A stretch of 64,000 bases of DNA from NCBI GenBank assembly GCA_003339415.1, contig PDHQ01000009.1, forward strand, positions 156,106 through 220,105, read 5' to 3'. This DNA is from Ophiocordyceps camponoti-saundersi (nom. inval.) (lineage: Eukaryota; Ascomycota; Sordariomycetes; Hypocreales; Ophiocordycipitaceae). The notes beneath the pieces are model-generated. The model did not search any database and was not told the origin of the DNA. It saw only the letters and a program-made list of their open reading frames with translations. Below, piece after piece: positions 44,280 through 56,477 of the stretch (positions are counted from its first letter, which is position 1; each line of letters begins with the position of its first letter). The position numbers were made by a program, and so were the translations under genes.

Positions 44280-47200
44280 ATGTGCGGGGACCACTGCTGC
44301 TCGGGTCATCATGAAGACGAGTCGATGACGCCTGATGTTGAAGCTGTAGCTGCCGTCGACGAAGACTGTTGCGAGGATGACTGCTGCTGCGATGATTCCA
44401 TACCCGGCAGTTCGTCCACCATTGCCGGCTGTGGGGAGGATGATTATGGAGAGAACAAGGAGGACAAGGGGGATGAGGAACCCTGCAATGGTTTGTTTCC
44501 TAAACCTTGGTCTTCATCTTCTCCGCCAGCGTCGTAACGTCTGAACATCTAGAGAAATGTATCCTCGCCGCCGCCGCTGTCGAGTGCGACCAAACATGCG
44601 GAAACGGTCACCACAACGGTAGGCAAAAGCTACCCCTTTCTTCCTCTCTCTCCTCCCCCATCTTCCCTTCTCCTTCTCACATACAAACTCCCCTCTCCCA
44701 TCAAACAGGCACGACCGGCAGCCGTCCCTCTACAGCGTGCAGCAGCCACCGGGCTCAGGCTCTAAAGCAATACAGCGCCTACCTCGAGTCCGCGCGCTGC
44801 ATCTGCGACAGCGTCTTGGAACACGGCTGGGCAAAGACCTGCTGCGGAGGCGGATGCGACGACGACGAAAGCAACAAGGGAGCCAAGATTGCAGGACAAG
44901 AGGCCGATGAGACGGCATATTACCCCAGCAGCCGAGTCCTTCGCGGCCACGACGGGCGTCATCATCACCATCATGGCATGAAGAAGAAGAAGAAGCGTCA
45001 TCATCATCATCACCGTCAACATCAACATCATCAACATCATCATCAGCATCAACATCACCGACACAGCGCTTCCTTCTCTTCCTCTTCTTCTTCTTACTCC
45101 AGGCACGACGAAAAAAAAGACATGCCTACTACCTTCTTCAAAGCCGACGACGATCAAGGTCACGATCTCGAAAAGGCCCAGGGGTTGGAGCACGTCACCC
45201 TCTCCGTCGACGGCATGACCTGCTCCGGCTGCGGCGCCAAGATGGAGCGCGTCCTCAAGGCGATACCGGGCGTGTCGACGGTCCGCGTTAACTTCGTCAT
45301 GGGCTCCGTCGACTTCTACATCGACTCTTCGAGGTCGTCGCTGGATGGAGTCGTACGCGCCGCCGAACGAGCCTCCGGCTTCCACTGCACGAGAATGTCG
45401 GCCGAGGACCAGACCATCGACCTGCTATCTCACGGATCGTCGGCCAAGGCCCTTGCTAATAACACCTCCCTTCTTGCCGGCGTCAAGGAGGCAACGGTGA
45501 TGAACAAGAAGGTGGTGCGGCTCACGTACGATCCAGCCATCGTCGGCGCCAGGGCCTTGATGCGTGACGTTGGGCCTTATACCACCGGATTGGCTCCCCC
45601 GATCGACGACCCGGGTGTATCGAGCGGCAAGAGACGGCTTCGTGATAGGCTCATCAAGACTATAGCTTCGGCCTGCTTCACCATCCCCGTCGTCGTCATG
45701 GCCTGGTCGGAGAAGAAGCTCGTGGACGCCCGAACAGAGGGCGTCGTCTCCCTCGTCCTCGCTACCATGGTCCAGCTGATTGCCGTTCCCGACTTTTATA
45801 TACCCGCCATCTGGGCTCTCATCCGTAGTCGCTCGCTCGAGATGGACATGTTGGTCGTCATCAGCATCACGGCCGCCTACACGTACTCGGTCGTTGCCCT
45901 TGCATTCTCCATGGCCGGCAAACCGCTCGCGGTAGGCGCCCTGTTCGAGACGAGTACGCTGCTTGTGACGCTCGTCTTGCTGGGTCGTCTTGTCGCCGCC
46001 TTTGCCCGTCTGAGAGCCGTGGCGGCGGTCTCGCTCCGCTCTCTGCAGGCGGCCACGGCCGTCATCGTCGAGGCAGACGGCAAGGACAGGGAGATCGACT
46101 CGCGACTGTTACAGTACGGAGACAAGGTCAAGATCGGCCCGCACGCGACCATCCCCACCGACGCCACCGTCATCATCGGTCTCAGCGAAGTGGACGAGTC
46201 CATCATCACGGGCGAGAGCCTGCCCGTCACCAAGAAGCCGGGCGACGAGGTCATTGCCGGCACCGTCAACGGCTCTGGCATGCTGACGACGAGGCTGAGG
46301 CGTCTCCCGGGCAAGAACACGGTGACGGACATTGCCCGTCTCGTCGAGGAGGCGGCCGTTTCCAGGCCCAAGATACAGGAGACGGCGGATCGCGTGGCGA
46401 GCTGGTTCGTGCCCGTCGTGTCGGCCATTGCCGTCGTCGTCGTCATCGGCTGGATCGTCGTCGGCCTCCACGTACACGGCTGGAGCGGCGGAGAGTCCGT
46501 GGCCAACGCCATGACCTACGCCGTCGCCACGCTGGCCGTCTCCTGTCCCTGCGCTCTGGGGCTGGCCGTCCCCATGGTGCTGGTGGTGGCCGGTGGCATC
46601 GCCGCCCGCAACGGCGTCATCATCAAGTCGGCCGGATGCACGGAGCGGTCCCGGAAGGTGACGGACGTGGTCCTGGACAAGACGGGCACCATCACCGAGC
46701 CAGGGCTCGACGTCATGGCCGAGCAGATACCGACGAGCAGCCGCGATCACGACGAGGCCATGGCCATCTCCAAGGCCCTCGTCGCCGACTCGCGCCATCC
46801 CGTGTCGCTGGCCGTGGCCAAACACCTCGCCGAGAACGTACCCGACATAGCGTCGGCGGCCGGAATAACCGATGTGCACGCCATACCCGGGTCCGGCGTC
46901 CGGGCCGTCTTTAAAGGCAAGACGATCCGAGCCGGAAGCGCGGCTTGGACCGAGACGTCGGCCCACCCGGCCGTCGTCCGGCTGCTGGAACGAGGTCTCA
47001 CCATCCTCGTGGTCACGTACGGTTCGGAACTGATAGCCGTCTTCGGCATGCGATGCAGGATCCGATCCGAGACGATGGCCGTCGTCTCCAAGCTCCAACG
47101 GCAGAAGATTGTCGTCCACATCGTATCGGGCGATCACAAGAGCGCGGTGGAATCGGTGGCGTCGCAAGTGGGCATAGTGCACGTCGCGTCGCGATGCTCG

Positions 47201-47614
47201 CCCTCGGACAAGCGAGACTACGTCGCGGGACTGATGGATCGAGGACGGTGCGTCATGTTCGTGGGCGACGGGACCAACGACGCCATCGCCGTGGCTCAGG
47301 CCGACGTCGGCGTCCAGCTCGCGAGCGTCGAGTCGTGCAGCGAGGTGACGCGGAGCGCGGCCGACGTGGTGCTCCTCAACGGGCTGGAGGGGATACGCTT
47401 CCTGCTGCGGATCAGCGCCGTCAGCTTCCGTCGGATCGTCTTCAACTTCGTCTGGTCCGCCGCTTACAACGTGCTGGCCGTGCTGCTGGCCTCGGGCGTG
47501 TTGAACGGCGTCCGCATCCCGCCTGCGTATGCTGGCCTCGGCGAGATCGTCAGCGTCTTGCCTGTCATCTTGGCTGCTATGACGATGCTTTGGAAGAGGA
47601 TAGGGACTGACTGA
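44280..47614 (+). CDS. Copper-transporting P1B-type ATPase with Cys- and His-rich N-terminus (CrpA-like)
   Basis: Exons 44280-44490, 44553-44618 and 44709-47614 give 1060 residues; both introns are phase 1. The catalytic core is complete: phosphatase TGES (about 593), transmembrane metal site SCPCAL (Cys705, Cys707), phosphorylation DKTGT (Asp749), a nucleotide-domain His-Pro (SRHPVS) and GDGTND (about 945). One heavy-metal-associated domain has GMTCSGCGAK (Cys264, Cys267). Eight helices are visible. Before it lie Cys-rich clusters (CGDHCCSGHH, DEDCCEDDCCCDD, CCGGGCDDD) and a long His/Lys/Gln run at about 174-212. Family role: ATP-driven export of Cu(I) from the cytosol, either for detoxification or to load cuproenzymes. 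Cys-cluster N-termini are known from the fungal CrpA/Crp1 copper-resistance pumps, so export for resistance is the better guess. The ATG at 44280 starts directly at the Cys motif. Confidence 0.92.
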
Positions 47615-48126
47615 CGGACGGATGGCGTGGCGTGATAGTGAAGCTCTTGACGATGACGGAATGGAGAAGGGGGAAGGGGGAAACAGTTTGGGGATTGGAA
47701 ATTGGTTCCTCCTTTTTTTTTCTTCCCTTTTTCTACTCAACACCTAATGTTTTTGACGTTGTTGTACGATGATGCTTATTCGATTACGTCTCTTTTTGCC
47801 GTTTTAATCGATGTTTACGAGTAGTGGTGGTGTTAGTACGGCATGTATATAGAGAAGAGATGAAACCAACGTATTGCTTTGTGATGTTTCATCGTCTTCT
47901 TCTTCTTCTTCTTCTTCAACTTCATCTTGACGTTGTTCTCGGGGCTGGAACGTGGCAATATTAAGAGTAGTTTTCCATCATCTCTGTAGCGCCTTTTTCT
48001 TTTCATCTCCTCTTTTTCAACCTTCAACTTTGCCCTTCCCCCTTTCTTTACACTGCGTACAGAAGATGTATATCAAGGACAAACTTGATGTGATGAGAGA
48101 GACGTGATGTGATGCGATGAGGCTAC
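47615..48126. other. Intergenic stretch between convergent genes
   Basis: About 510 bp with 3' ends of the Cu-ATPase and P450 genes and an (AAG/CTT)n run near 47893-47915. No gene is seen. Confidence 0.6.
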
Positions 48127-50175
48127 CTAGAAATCCCCCTCACAACGTCGATAGGCCTTAATCCAAAACTCAGACTGCATAAACATACCACAGTTGGACG
48201 AAACCCACGGTCTCAACGGGTTGACGAGGCAAAAGTCGAACCTTCTCAAGAGCTCGACGAAGATCTTGTTCAGCTCCATCAGGGCAACGTTCCGACCGAG
48301 ACACTGCCACCGACCGTAGCCGAAGACGAGCTCGACGGTGGCCTCCATCTCGCGCAGCCTCTCGGGCGAGGAGTCGATCCATCGCTCGGGCCGGAACTCG
48401 TTGGCGTCGGCGCCCCATACGTCGGGCCAGCGGGCGACGCCCCATGCGCAGTATCCGATGCGGGTCCCCTCGGGGAAGAAGACGCCGTTGTAGTCGTCGC
48501 CGCCTTTGGGCACCTCCTTAGCCATCAGGCCGGCTACGGGCGGGTGCATCCGGAGGCCTTCCTTTACCACCGCTTGGAGGTAGGGCATGTTGCGGGCTTC
48601 GGCGTCGGCGATGACGGGCCATGATGGCTTCGTGGCTTCTATCTCGGCGCGGAGCTTGTTGATTACCCTTGCGTTGCTGATGATGTAGAGCATTGTTGCT
48701 CGGATGGCTGTTGCTGTTGTATCTGAACCGGCGAGGCTGGTGATGTTTTGTCTCTGGTGAGTTTTTCATCCTCATCTTCTATATCTTCTTCCCTTTCCTT
48801 TTCCTCTTCTACTTGATTCCGAGTGTAGGATGGGGGGAAAAGGGAAAAACATACATTTGCATGAGAATCTCTGATTCGGCCTCGGACTGGGTGAGACCGC
48901 GGGAGATAAAGGATCCCAGCATGTCTCGCTGAACCTTTTTGTCGGGCCCGAAGCGCTCGGCAGCGACTTGCTTGGCGATGCTGGTTTCAAGTCAGTGAGC
49001 CATTGAAAGACCTGTGCGGCGCATATACATGTATATGATTCATGTGTATAGTAGGAAGAGAGATAGACAAAGAGACAATACGGGGGAACGACGTACGCCA
49101 TAGTGCGTCCAACGCCGATGACGTCCTTGTCAGACGGCAGCATCCATCGCAGGAGCGGCGAGCCAAGAAGAGTCAGGAGCCAGGGTAGAGACGAGGTGAC
49201 GATGATGTTGGGTAGATTCCTCTCCATGGTGGCAATGTATCTGTGCATGTCCGAGTCGCTGTCGACGTCGCCAAAGGGTGTCCCAAAGGCGAGGTCGGAG
49301 ATGACATCGAGAGTAAAGTACTGTGCTTTGCGGCCAAAGTCGAACGGAAGGTTGGCTGCCACATACTTTGAATCGAGGAGATGGATCAGAGCCAAGACGT
49401 TGCGGTCGATCTTGGCCTCGAGATCATCAACCTCCTTGCCGGAATACTAGCCAAGGAATTAGACGAGAGGCACGCACACGCACACACGCACATTTGAGGG
49501 GAGAGAGAGAGAGAGAGACAGGGAGAAAAGGGTTGACAAAGGCAAAAGACAAAGAGAAATAAGAAGGGCTTACACCGGCCGCCATCTTCCACCGCAGCTT
49601 ATTGTGAAGTTCATCGTCTCGTTGGGATATGACATTGTCCTTTGCAGGGTCCAACCTCATACCGTCGTACCAGTCGGACCGCTTGTACGTCGTACGCACG
49701 TGGAGCATCCGTCTCATGAGTTCGGGGTCACTTGTGACGAGATCGTTGGGACCGATACGGGTCACTGAGCCTGGGACCAGGGGGAGAGGGGGGCGTAAGA
49801 GGAAAAAGGGGGTAAGGGGGAAAAAGGGAAGGGGGTGGGAAGAAAACGGCATGTCATTTCTTTGTGCTTCCATCATATCGAGAATAATAACAATGAATAA
49901 AGAAAGACAAGAGAAGTGGAAGGGGGGGGGGAACAACCCCGGCTTCTCTTTGTTGACCGAATGGAGAAAAACATACCGTACTTCTGACAGGCTTCATACA
50001 GGTCGAGATGCGTCCTGCCGCCCGATAATGCGCGGAGAAGCCACCACTTGGAGAAGGCGGCGGAGCGTGGGCCGGGGACATGCCGAAGCCGTATGTACTG
50101 CCGTAGGGTGGACCATGCTCTCCAGATGAAGAGACTGGCGAGGAGGGAAGCGAGGAGGGAGGTGACGATGGTCAT
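48127..50175 (-). CDS. Cytochrome P450 monooxygenase, membrane-anchored
   Basis: Five exons on the minus strand: 50175-49977, 49770-49574, 49446-49097, 48980-48855 and 48751-48127, giving 498 residues. An N-terminal anchor (MTIVTSLLASLLASLFIWRA) precedes a Pro-rich hinge (HVPGPRSAAF). Class motifs are all present: I-helix SLAGSDTTATAIR, K-helix ExxR (VKEGLRMHPP), PERW (FRPERWIDS) and the haem loop FGYGRWQCLGRN with the axial Cys. Sequences such as KMAAGYSGKEVDDLE across the second splice resemble the large fungal group often labelled pisatin-demethylase-like. Function: oxygen activation on the ER membrane with NADPH-P450 reductase; substrate unknown. It lies between the Cu-ATPase (convergent) and the LaeA-like gene (divergent), with no biosynthetic backbone gene nearby. 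Confidence 0.9.
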
Positions 50176-50693
50176 GATTATATTGATATTGTGAAAGATG
50201 ATGTGTGAGGGATGGGGAAGAAGGAAGAAGGAGGAAGGGAGGGAAGGGAGAAGAGAAGAGAAGATGTTAAGAAGAGAAGAGAGGATAAGGGTGAGGAGGT
50301 GAGGGAGAAGTGGACCACTATCAGGAGTGGGCGAGAGAAACAGAGGGGACAAGGCACATTATCAATGAAAGCAAGCAGAGAGAGAGAGAGAGAGAGAAGA
50401 CGAGACGTGTGTAGGCATGTAGGTATGTACGAAGTAGTAATAGACTGTTTTGACGGCACCGGCCGAAATCGACACTACGAAAGGGCGACTTTTGGGACCC
50501 AGATTCTGCAGCATCCGGGGACCAGGGGAGGGGGGGTGGGAGGGAGGTGGAGGGAGGGATGTGGGGGGGGGGGGCTGATACCGAAGAAGCTCTCCCCTCC
50601 CTACTCCTCGGTCTTGCTCTTCTTTCTTCCCATCCACACATCCATCTTCAAACCCCGGTCTCGAGGGAGGGGGAGGGGGGAGAAAGAGAGAGA

Positions 50694-50729
<36 letters not shown>

Positions 50730-52234
50730 TAAGTGCGTACATATGTATATATGTGTGTATGTATGTACATGTGTGTGTGTGTGTGTATAAAGGGCGAGAG
50801 GGAGAGACAGGGAGGTGGTAGGAAGAGGGAGGGATTGAAGTTTGTATGTATAGGAGATAAGCCTTTCCCCGGGGGTGTGTGTGAGCAAGCAAGCAAGCAT
50901 ACAAACATACTTACCTACTATCTACACATACGGACTACATATTACATACGAAGCCAATGAATGATACGAACACAGCACATGCATCATACGACATTGTATG
51001 TATGTATGTATATGGATGGATGGGTGAATGTACGAATAGACGCGACCATGTATGTATGTAAGTGTGTGTGCGTGTGTGCGCCTGGCCTGTTGTGTGAAGA
51101 GTTCAAGACTGGCTTAGACAGCACAGTATATCTATTCCCGAAGAGAGAGAGAGAGAGAGAGACAGATAGACAGAGACAAAGACTGGAAAAGAGAGAGAGA
51201 GAGAAATAGGCTCGACGGAGCGGCGGTCCCCAAGATTCGGGTAATGGGAGAATGAGAGTTGCACAAAGATGGGGATGGAATTGGATTCTTTCCAAGAAAT
51301 TCTAATCCATCCCTATCATCTATACATATATGTATGTATGTATGTACAATATAACAGTGTGATGCAGCATAATAGGCGTCTGTGTGTATGCATCTGTGTG
51401 TATGTATGCATCCACACGGATACTGGTGGTGGTGGTTTGCCTGATGACAGAGCACAAGGGAAATAAAAAAAACGCCCAGACGTCTTCTGATTTGACGATG
51501 ATGCCCTGTGAGACCCCTCCTCTGGGGGACCCCCGCCATATCCCCCCCCTCCCTCCCTGGGGGGGATCCAATAGAGCCGAAAATGACAGGTCAGTGCCCA
51601 GAAACCTTTCCGATCCTTTTCTCACTCAATCATTACCCATCTCACCTACATACCTATCCTGCCTCGGTCCGCCTCTACACTCTCTCTCACTCTCTCTCAC
51701 TCTTTCTTCTCTTCCCCCAACCCAACCCAACATCTTCTTCCATTCCCCCCTCCTCTCCTCTCCCCTCCCCTCCCCTCCCCTCCCTTTCCAAATCGCGCCT
51801 TTGAGCTAAAGAGTCTCTCCCTGCACGTGGCGAAACCTGGTCATTTTTTTTTCTCTCTCTCTCTCTTAAAGTCGCCTCTTCTTTGTTCTTCCTTGAAATT
51901 TTCTTTTTTTTTTGTCTTCTATTTTATTCTTAGCATCAGAGAAAAAGAGACAGCAAGAGAAAGAGAGAGAGAGAAAACGGGATATAAGAGAGAGAAGGGG
52001 GAAGGGGGATTTCTCCCACTGACTCTTCGGCAAGGGGAAGAAGACGAAGAAGAAGAAGAAGAAGAAGAAGAAGGAAAAAGAAAGGAAAAGAAACAAGGAA
52101 AAAGGAAAACAAAAAAGGCGAATAAAAAGGGAGCTTCTTCGGGTGCGTGAGTGTGTGTGAGAGAGACTCTGTGTGCGTGCGTGTGTGTGTGTGTTTTTTT
52201 TTTCCACTTGGTTGGGTTGGCGGGAGCTTCCATT
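50176..52234. other. 2-kb divergent intergenic region of P450 and methyltransferase genes
   Basis: No gene is recognised. It holds a (TG)n run (50696-50728), TATG runs, (GA)n at 51140-51165 and (AAG)n at about 52046-52075, followed by CT/GT-rich leader sequence before the methyltransferase start. Confidence 0.6.
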
Positions 52235-54208
52235 ATGGCGGACTCGACGACTTTGCCTCCGATTGAGCCTCTATTGGCGTCCGAGGTGAGGTCGACAGAT
52301 GGGATGGGAGAAACGAAGCTGACTGTACATCGCGATAGGATGGCGACGACGAAGACGATGGCCTCGGCGCAGTGAGTCTTTCTCTCTCTCTCCCTCTCTC
52401 TCGACTCTTTCCCAACCTCGTCACCATCTGACGCGACGAATACGAAACACTCGGCAGTCCATCGCTAGCTCTTCCACCTCGCTCGCCTCCAGCATCCTGC
52501 GATACCGCGAAGAAAACGGTCGGACGTATCACGCGTTTCGAGCCGGTAGTATGTTTGCGCGCGCTGTCCAGATGATGTCTTCTCACGATGGCTGATGGTT
52601 GGTTCCTCGCTCAGGATACGTTCTGCCCAACGACGAGGTAAGACGCATGTGACGATGACGATCGGATCGCGACTGTTTATCTGACGAGAAGCCGCGATTT
52701 TTAAACAGGTCGAGAACGAGCGTCTAGGTATGCGATCCCGAGGAAGAAGAAGAAGAAGGAGAAAGAATAAGGAAACGAGGTTATACGCGTACAAAGCTGG
52801 GCGCTGACTCCCCGTCAAAAGACCTACAACATCACCTATGCACCCTCATGCTCAACGGCAACCTCTACACATGCCCTGCCGGCCGAGACGGTCCTCTCGA
52901 CCACGTACTAGATGCTGGAACCGGCACTGGCATCTGGGCCATGGACTTTGGTATGGAAAACTGGGACTAGGAAAGAGGGAGAGAACAAGAGAGGAAGAAG
53001 AGCAATATTGGCTTGTCGTCGTCGTCGTCGTCGTTGCGAGATACGGCTGACGGGTTAGTGTTGCAGCCGACGAGCATCCCGAGACGCATGTACGTAGTAG
53101 CCCTCCCTTTCCCCTTCCCCTTCCCCTTATCATCTGACAAAGGCAAAACGAACGGGAAAGCTCATCGTGTCATCAGGTTACGGGCGTCGACCTCAGCCCG
53201 ATTCAGCCGTCGTTGTATGCTGTTCCCCCTCGAAAGCCTCTCCCGACTCACGATGCTTGGTAGCTGATACAACCAAAAGCGTACCGCCCAACATCTCCTT
53301 CTTCATCGACGACGTCGAAGACGATTGGACCTTTTCCTACAAATTCGACCTCATCTATTCTCGCATGTTGACGGCTTCTATATCGGACTGGCCGAGATTC
53401 ATGCAACAAAGCTACGAGTAAATCACCCTCATCCTCCTCCTCTCCCCCCCTCCCCCCCTTATCACAAGACATGAAAGGCAGAAGAAAAAGAGACAGAAAA
53501 CGGATCATCCCGTCGAGGTATTTCCCCATTCAAAAGCTAATGTCCTACAACTCTCTCTCTCTCCCCTTTCCCCCCTTATCTAGCTTCCTCAAACCAGGCG
53601 GCTGGATCGAACTCCTAGACATCCACCTGCACCTAACAAGCGACGACGGCACCATCCCCGAAAACTGCGCCGCCGCCAAATGGGGCCACTACATGCTCGA
53701 GGCAGCCGCCAAGCTGAACCGGCCCCTCGACAGCATGACCCATTACAAGCGCCAGCTGGAGGACGTCGGCTTCACAAACGTCACCCAGAACCTGTACAAG
53801 TGGCCTACCAACTCTTGGCCCAGGGACCCCAAGTTTAAGGAGCTGGGCCTCTGGACGTACGAGAATTTGGGGAATGGCGCTTCTGGCTTGAGCATGGCGC
53901 TCTTTACTCGTGCTTTGGGATGGAGGTCTGAGGAGGTTGAGGTTTTTCTCGTTGATGTGCGGAAGGATATGAAGGATCGCTCTATTCATGCGTATTGGCC
54001 CATGTGAGTTATCCCATCCCCCCCACATCCCTCCCTCTCTCTCTCTCTCCCCCCTCCCTCCCCATACTTATCCATCCTCCTCTTCTCTCATACCATCTCA
54101 TCTCCCCTTCTTTTCGTCTTTGCTATTACTATTCCTCGTCAGACTCTGTTAACGTAAACATGTCACAGATACGTGGTATACGGTCAGAAGCCAAAGCGGT
54201 TGGCGTGA
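52235..54208 (+). CDS. LaeA/UMTA-like SAM-dependent methyltransferase, ten exons
   Basis: My model has exons 52235-52371, 52469-52545, 52615-52637, 52709-52727, 52822-52950, 53067-53089, 53177-53214, 53280-53417, 53584-54003 and 54169-54208, giving 347 residues. SAM-binding motif I is VLDAGTGTGIWAMDFA; motif II follows as VTGVDLSPIQPSFVPPN, and later FDLIYSRMLTASISDW, LKPGGWIELLD and the end VVYGQKPKRLA match the fungal family around LaeA, the velvet-complex regulator of secondary metabolism. Many relatives (UMTA, TdiE-like) act on small molecules instead, so a regulatory role is not assumed. The N-terminus (about 45 residues) is Ser/Thr-rich and poorly conserved. Four exons are under 40 nt (23, 19, 23 and 38). 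The first splice has an alternative acceptor or donor (GTGAGG at 52286). Confidence 0.82.
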
Positions 54209-55542
54209 TTGATTGCCAGACAAATCGGAAAAACCCCCCCATCTATGGATCAGACACTGTTTCTTACTTCCTTTCTTCTGCTACCTTGCTTCTCTCTTAA
54301 TCATCTATTACTATCGAGTGATGCTATTACTCAACTGAAATGACTCTTGCTTCCCACTTCATCCTCGTCCTTTTCACAATAGGGATATCTGCAACCACCG
54401 CTCTCTCTATGGGCGACGTCAGCTTGTCTTGAAGGAGGGAGATACCAAGGCCATGGTACTGGCTCTCGTCTCTCTTCCCTTTTCATCGTTTATTCCTCCT
54501 TTCATCATCTCTTACATCACCACGGCATAACTCCCGTCCCCGGAACCACCCTCCACCCTTGCATGCCTCCACCCCCCTTCCCGTCCAACAAAGTGCGAGC
54601 CGTAATTGCAGCGAGCAAACACCACGCCACATTGTTACGTGGCAATGCATGTCTGAGTAATGCCTGGTGAAACGGTTCTTGTTTTTTTTTCTCTCCTCTG
54701 CTTTCTTTCTTACTGGTTGAAAGATATCTTGCTACCCTACTCTTCATCGTCGTCTTCAACTCTCTATTGGCTCGTCTTTCCACCCCATGTTTCCTCTTCT
54801 CGCAGCCTCTTTCTCCTCCTCTACTCTCCTTCTGACCGGTTGCTATTTTTGATGTTTCCACAGGAGAGCCCAAGGGAGGGTCATGATGGTACCCTAGACG
54901 TGGTAGTTGAATGCACAGCTATTTATTAACCTACCCACAGATGGGAACCTGCATGCACGACTTGGATTTGTAACCGGCACGTTGGAATCCTTCCCGCCTC
55001 CTGCTCTGCATACGTGTTTCTACCTGCGGGAGCTTTCTTTGCTTTTTCCTTTGTGCCTTTTTGCCCTTTGGATACATCTCTTCTGGCTTACCCGTCAAGG
55101 CCATCTGCAGTGGTGACGGCTAGTTGAAACAAAAGAGCCGTCCTCCTTTGATAAGCCTATCCGTGTTTGCTCGGAGAGATGTGTCTGTATAAGGGGGGAG
55201 ATGAAAAGAAAAGACTAGAAACAAAAGGAATTCCTCGATATCTTCCTTTCTTTTGCAAATCTTGATTGCGAAATATTGCTTACAGCGTTCCAATATGCTA
55301 TCCATCTAGTCGTTGAAAAGGACCCGGTTCGGTAGCATTTTATCCTGGAACTGGTTAGGACGAAACGTGCGGGAAAAAGAAAGAAGAAGCTCTAAAGCCA
55401 GGGTACGAAGAAGAGAGAGAGAAAAAGGGTGGTCATCAAAACAGCATGCATACATTCGTACATACGCAGGGTAGCACTCGGCGCAGCGCCTCTTTCAGCA
55501 AAGTAAAGGGAGGAAACATGGTATCTATCGACCGGTCAACGA

Positions 55543-55578
55543 TGATGATGATGATGATGATGATGACGACGATGATGC
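55543..55578. repeat. (ATG/ACG)n trinucleotide repeat
   Basis: About twelve triplets, mostly GATGAT, intergenic. Confidence 0.85.
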
Positions 55579-56057
55579 AAGCCTCCAGTCTCCTTCATTA
55601 ACAAGAACAAAAAGATGGGACCCAATATCAAGAGACAACCCTGTCTCATCCCTCTTTAATCTGTTTCCCACCACTCTCTCCCTCTCTGCCGGGGATGAGA
55701 AACGCACACCCCTCCTGTTCCTTCGGCCAAGCTTGGTTCACATCAGCCGCAGACGGGGCCCCTTGTCTTACATGGGATCGCCGTCCGGGACCGAACTGAC
55801 TGTACTGGGGCGTTTTGTGGCTTGAAACTGTCTAGCTACCCTTTTCAAGAGAAGACCAGGGATGGCCAAGTAAAACAGCTTTCGAGAATAGCACGGAGTT
55901 ACAGGCTGTATGTAATACCCATGGCCAGCTGGCCCGACGCGACGAGGCTTCATGATGGGGGTTGCTCAGGCCGTCGATATGCCGACAGCGCCGATGCCGC
56001 GCTGGCCGAGTGACATGCCAAAGGACTGATGAAAGTAGGTTGAGTATCCGTAGGTAG

Positions 56058-56477
56058 CTTATACAGGATTACACGTCGAGCCGCAGAGTGTCTACATACC
56101 TGCATCATCCGGCCGATACAGGCAATCTCGCCTCGACCAAGAGTGGCGCCCTCGAAAAGGTCCTCCTCCATGCATCATCATCATTTCACGACGTCCGATC
56201 GGACTGAAAGGCGACGCTGCTCTTTCGCGGAAGCCCATCACCGTCTTCTCGGCTTCTTCAAGTCGGTCATCTGAAAGAGTCACCAAGCAAGGATCTCGCG
56301 CACGAGAAAGCTGAACGGGCGACTCTCGATGAAGCCGATGCAAGCCATGAGCGTCCATCGGTGTCTTTAGCATCGGATCCGTCCGATGATGATGCCGCTG
56401 AACAGGCTAGACGGCCGAGCACGCTCCGTCGGAGTCTTGACGGCAAGGAGTGGACCGTCTACATATGTTGCTGTTGA
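56058..56477 (+). pseudogene. Coding-like block interrupted by one stop, possible gene relic
   Basis: In one frame, about 49 codons of protein-like sequence (ending SSSFHDVRSD) run into TGA at 56205-56207, then 89 more hydrophilic codons (for example LAHEKAERATLDEADASHER) run to TGA at 56475-56477. A weak GT-AG intron (56154-56210, GTCCTC donor) could remove the inner stop. No start codon or domain is seen. It could be a relic, a 3' exon or chance. Confidence 0.25.

Noticed and set aside
46109..47743. Long minus-strand frame of 544 codons
   Set aside because: It is the antisense of the Cu-ATPase core, whose motifs are complete on the plus strand; the frame is a by-product of GC-rich codon use.
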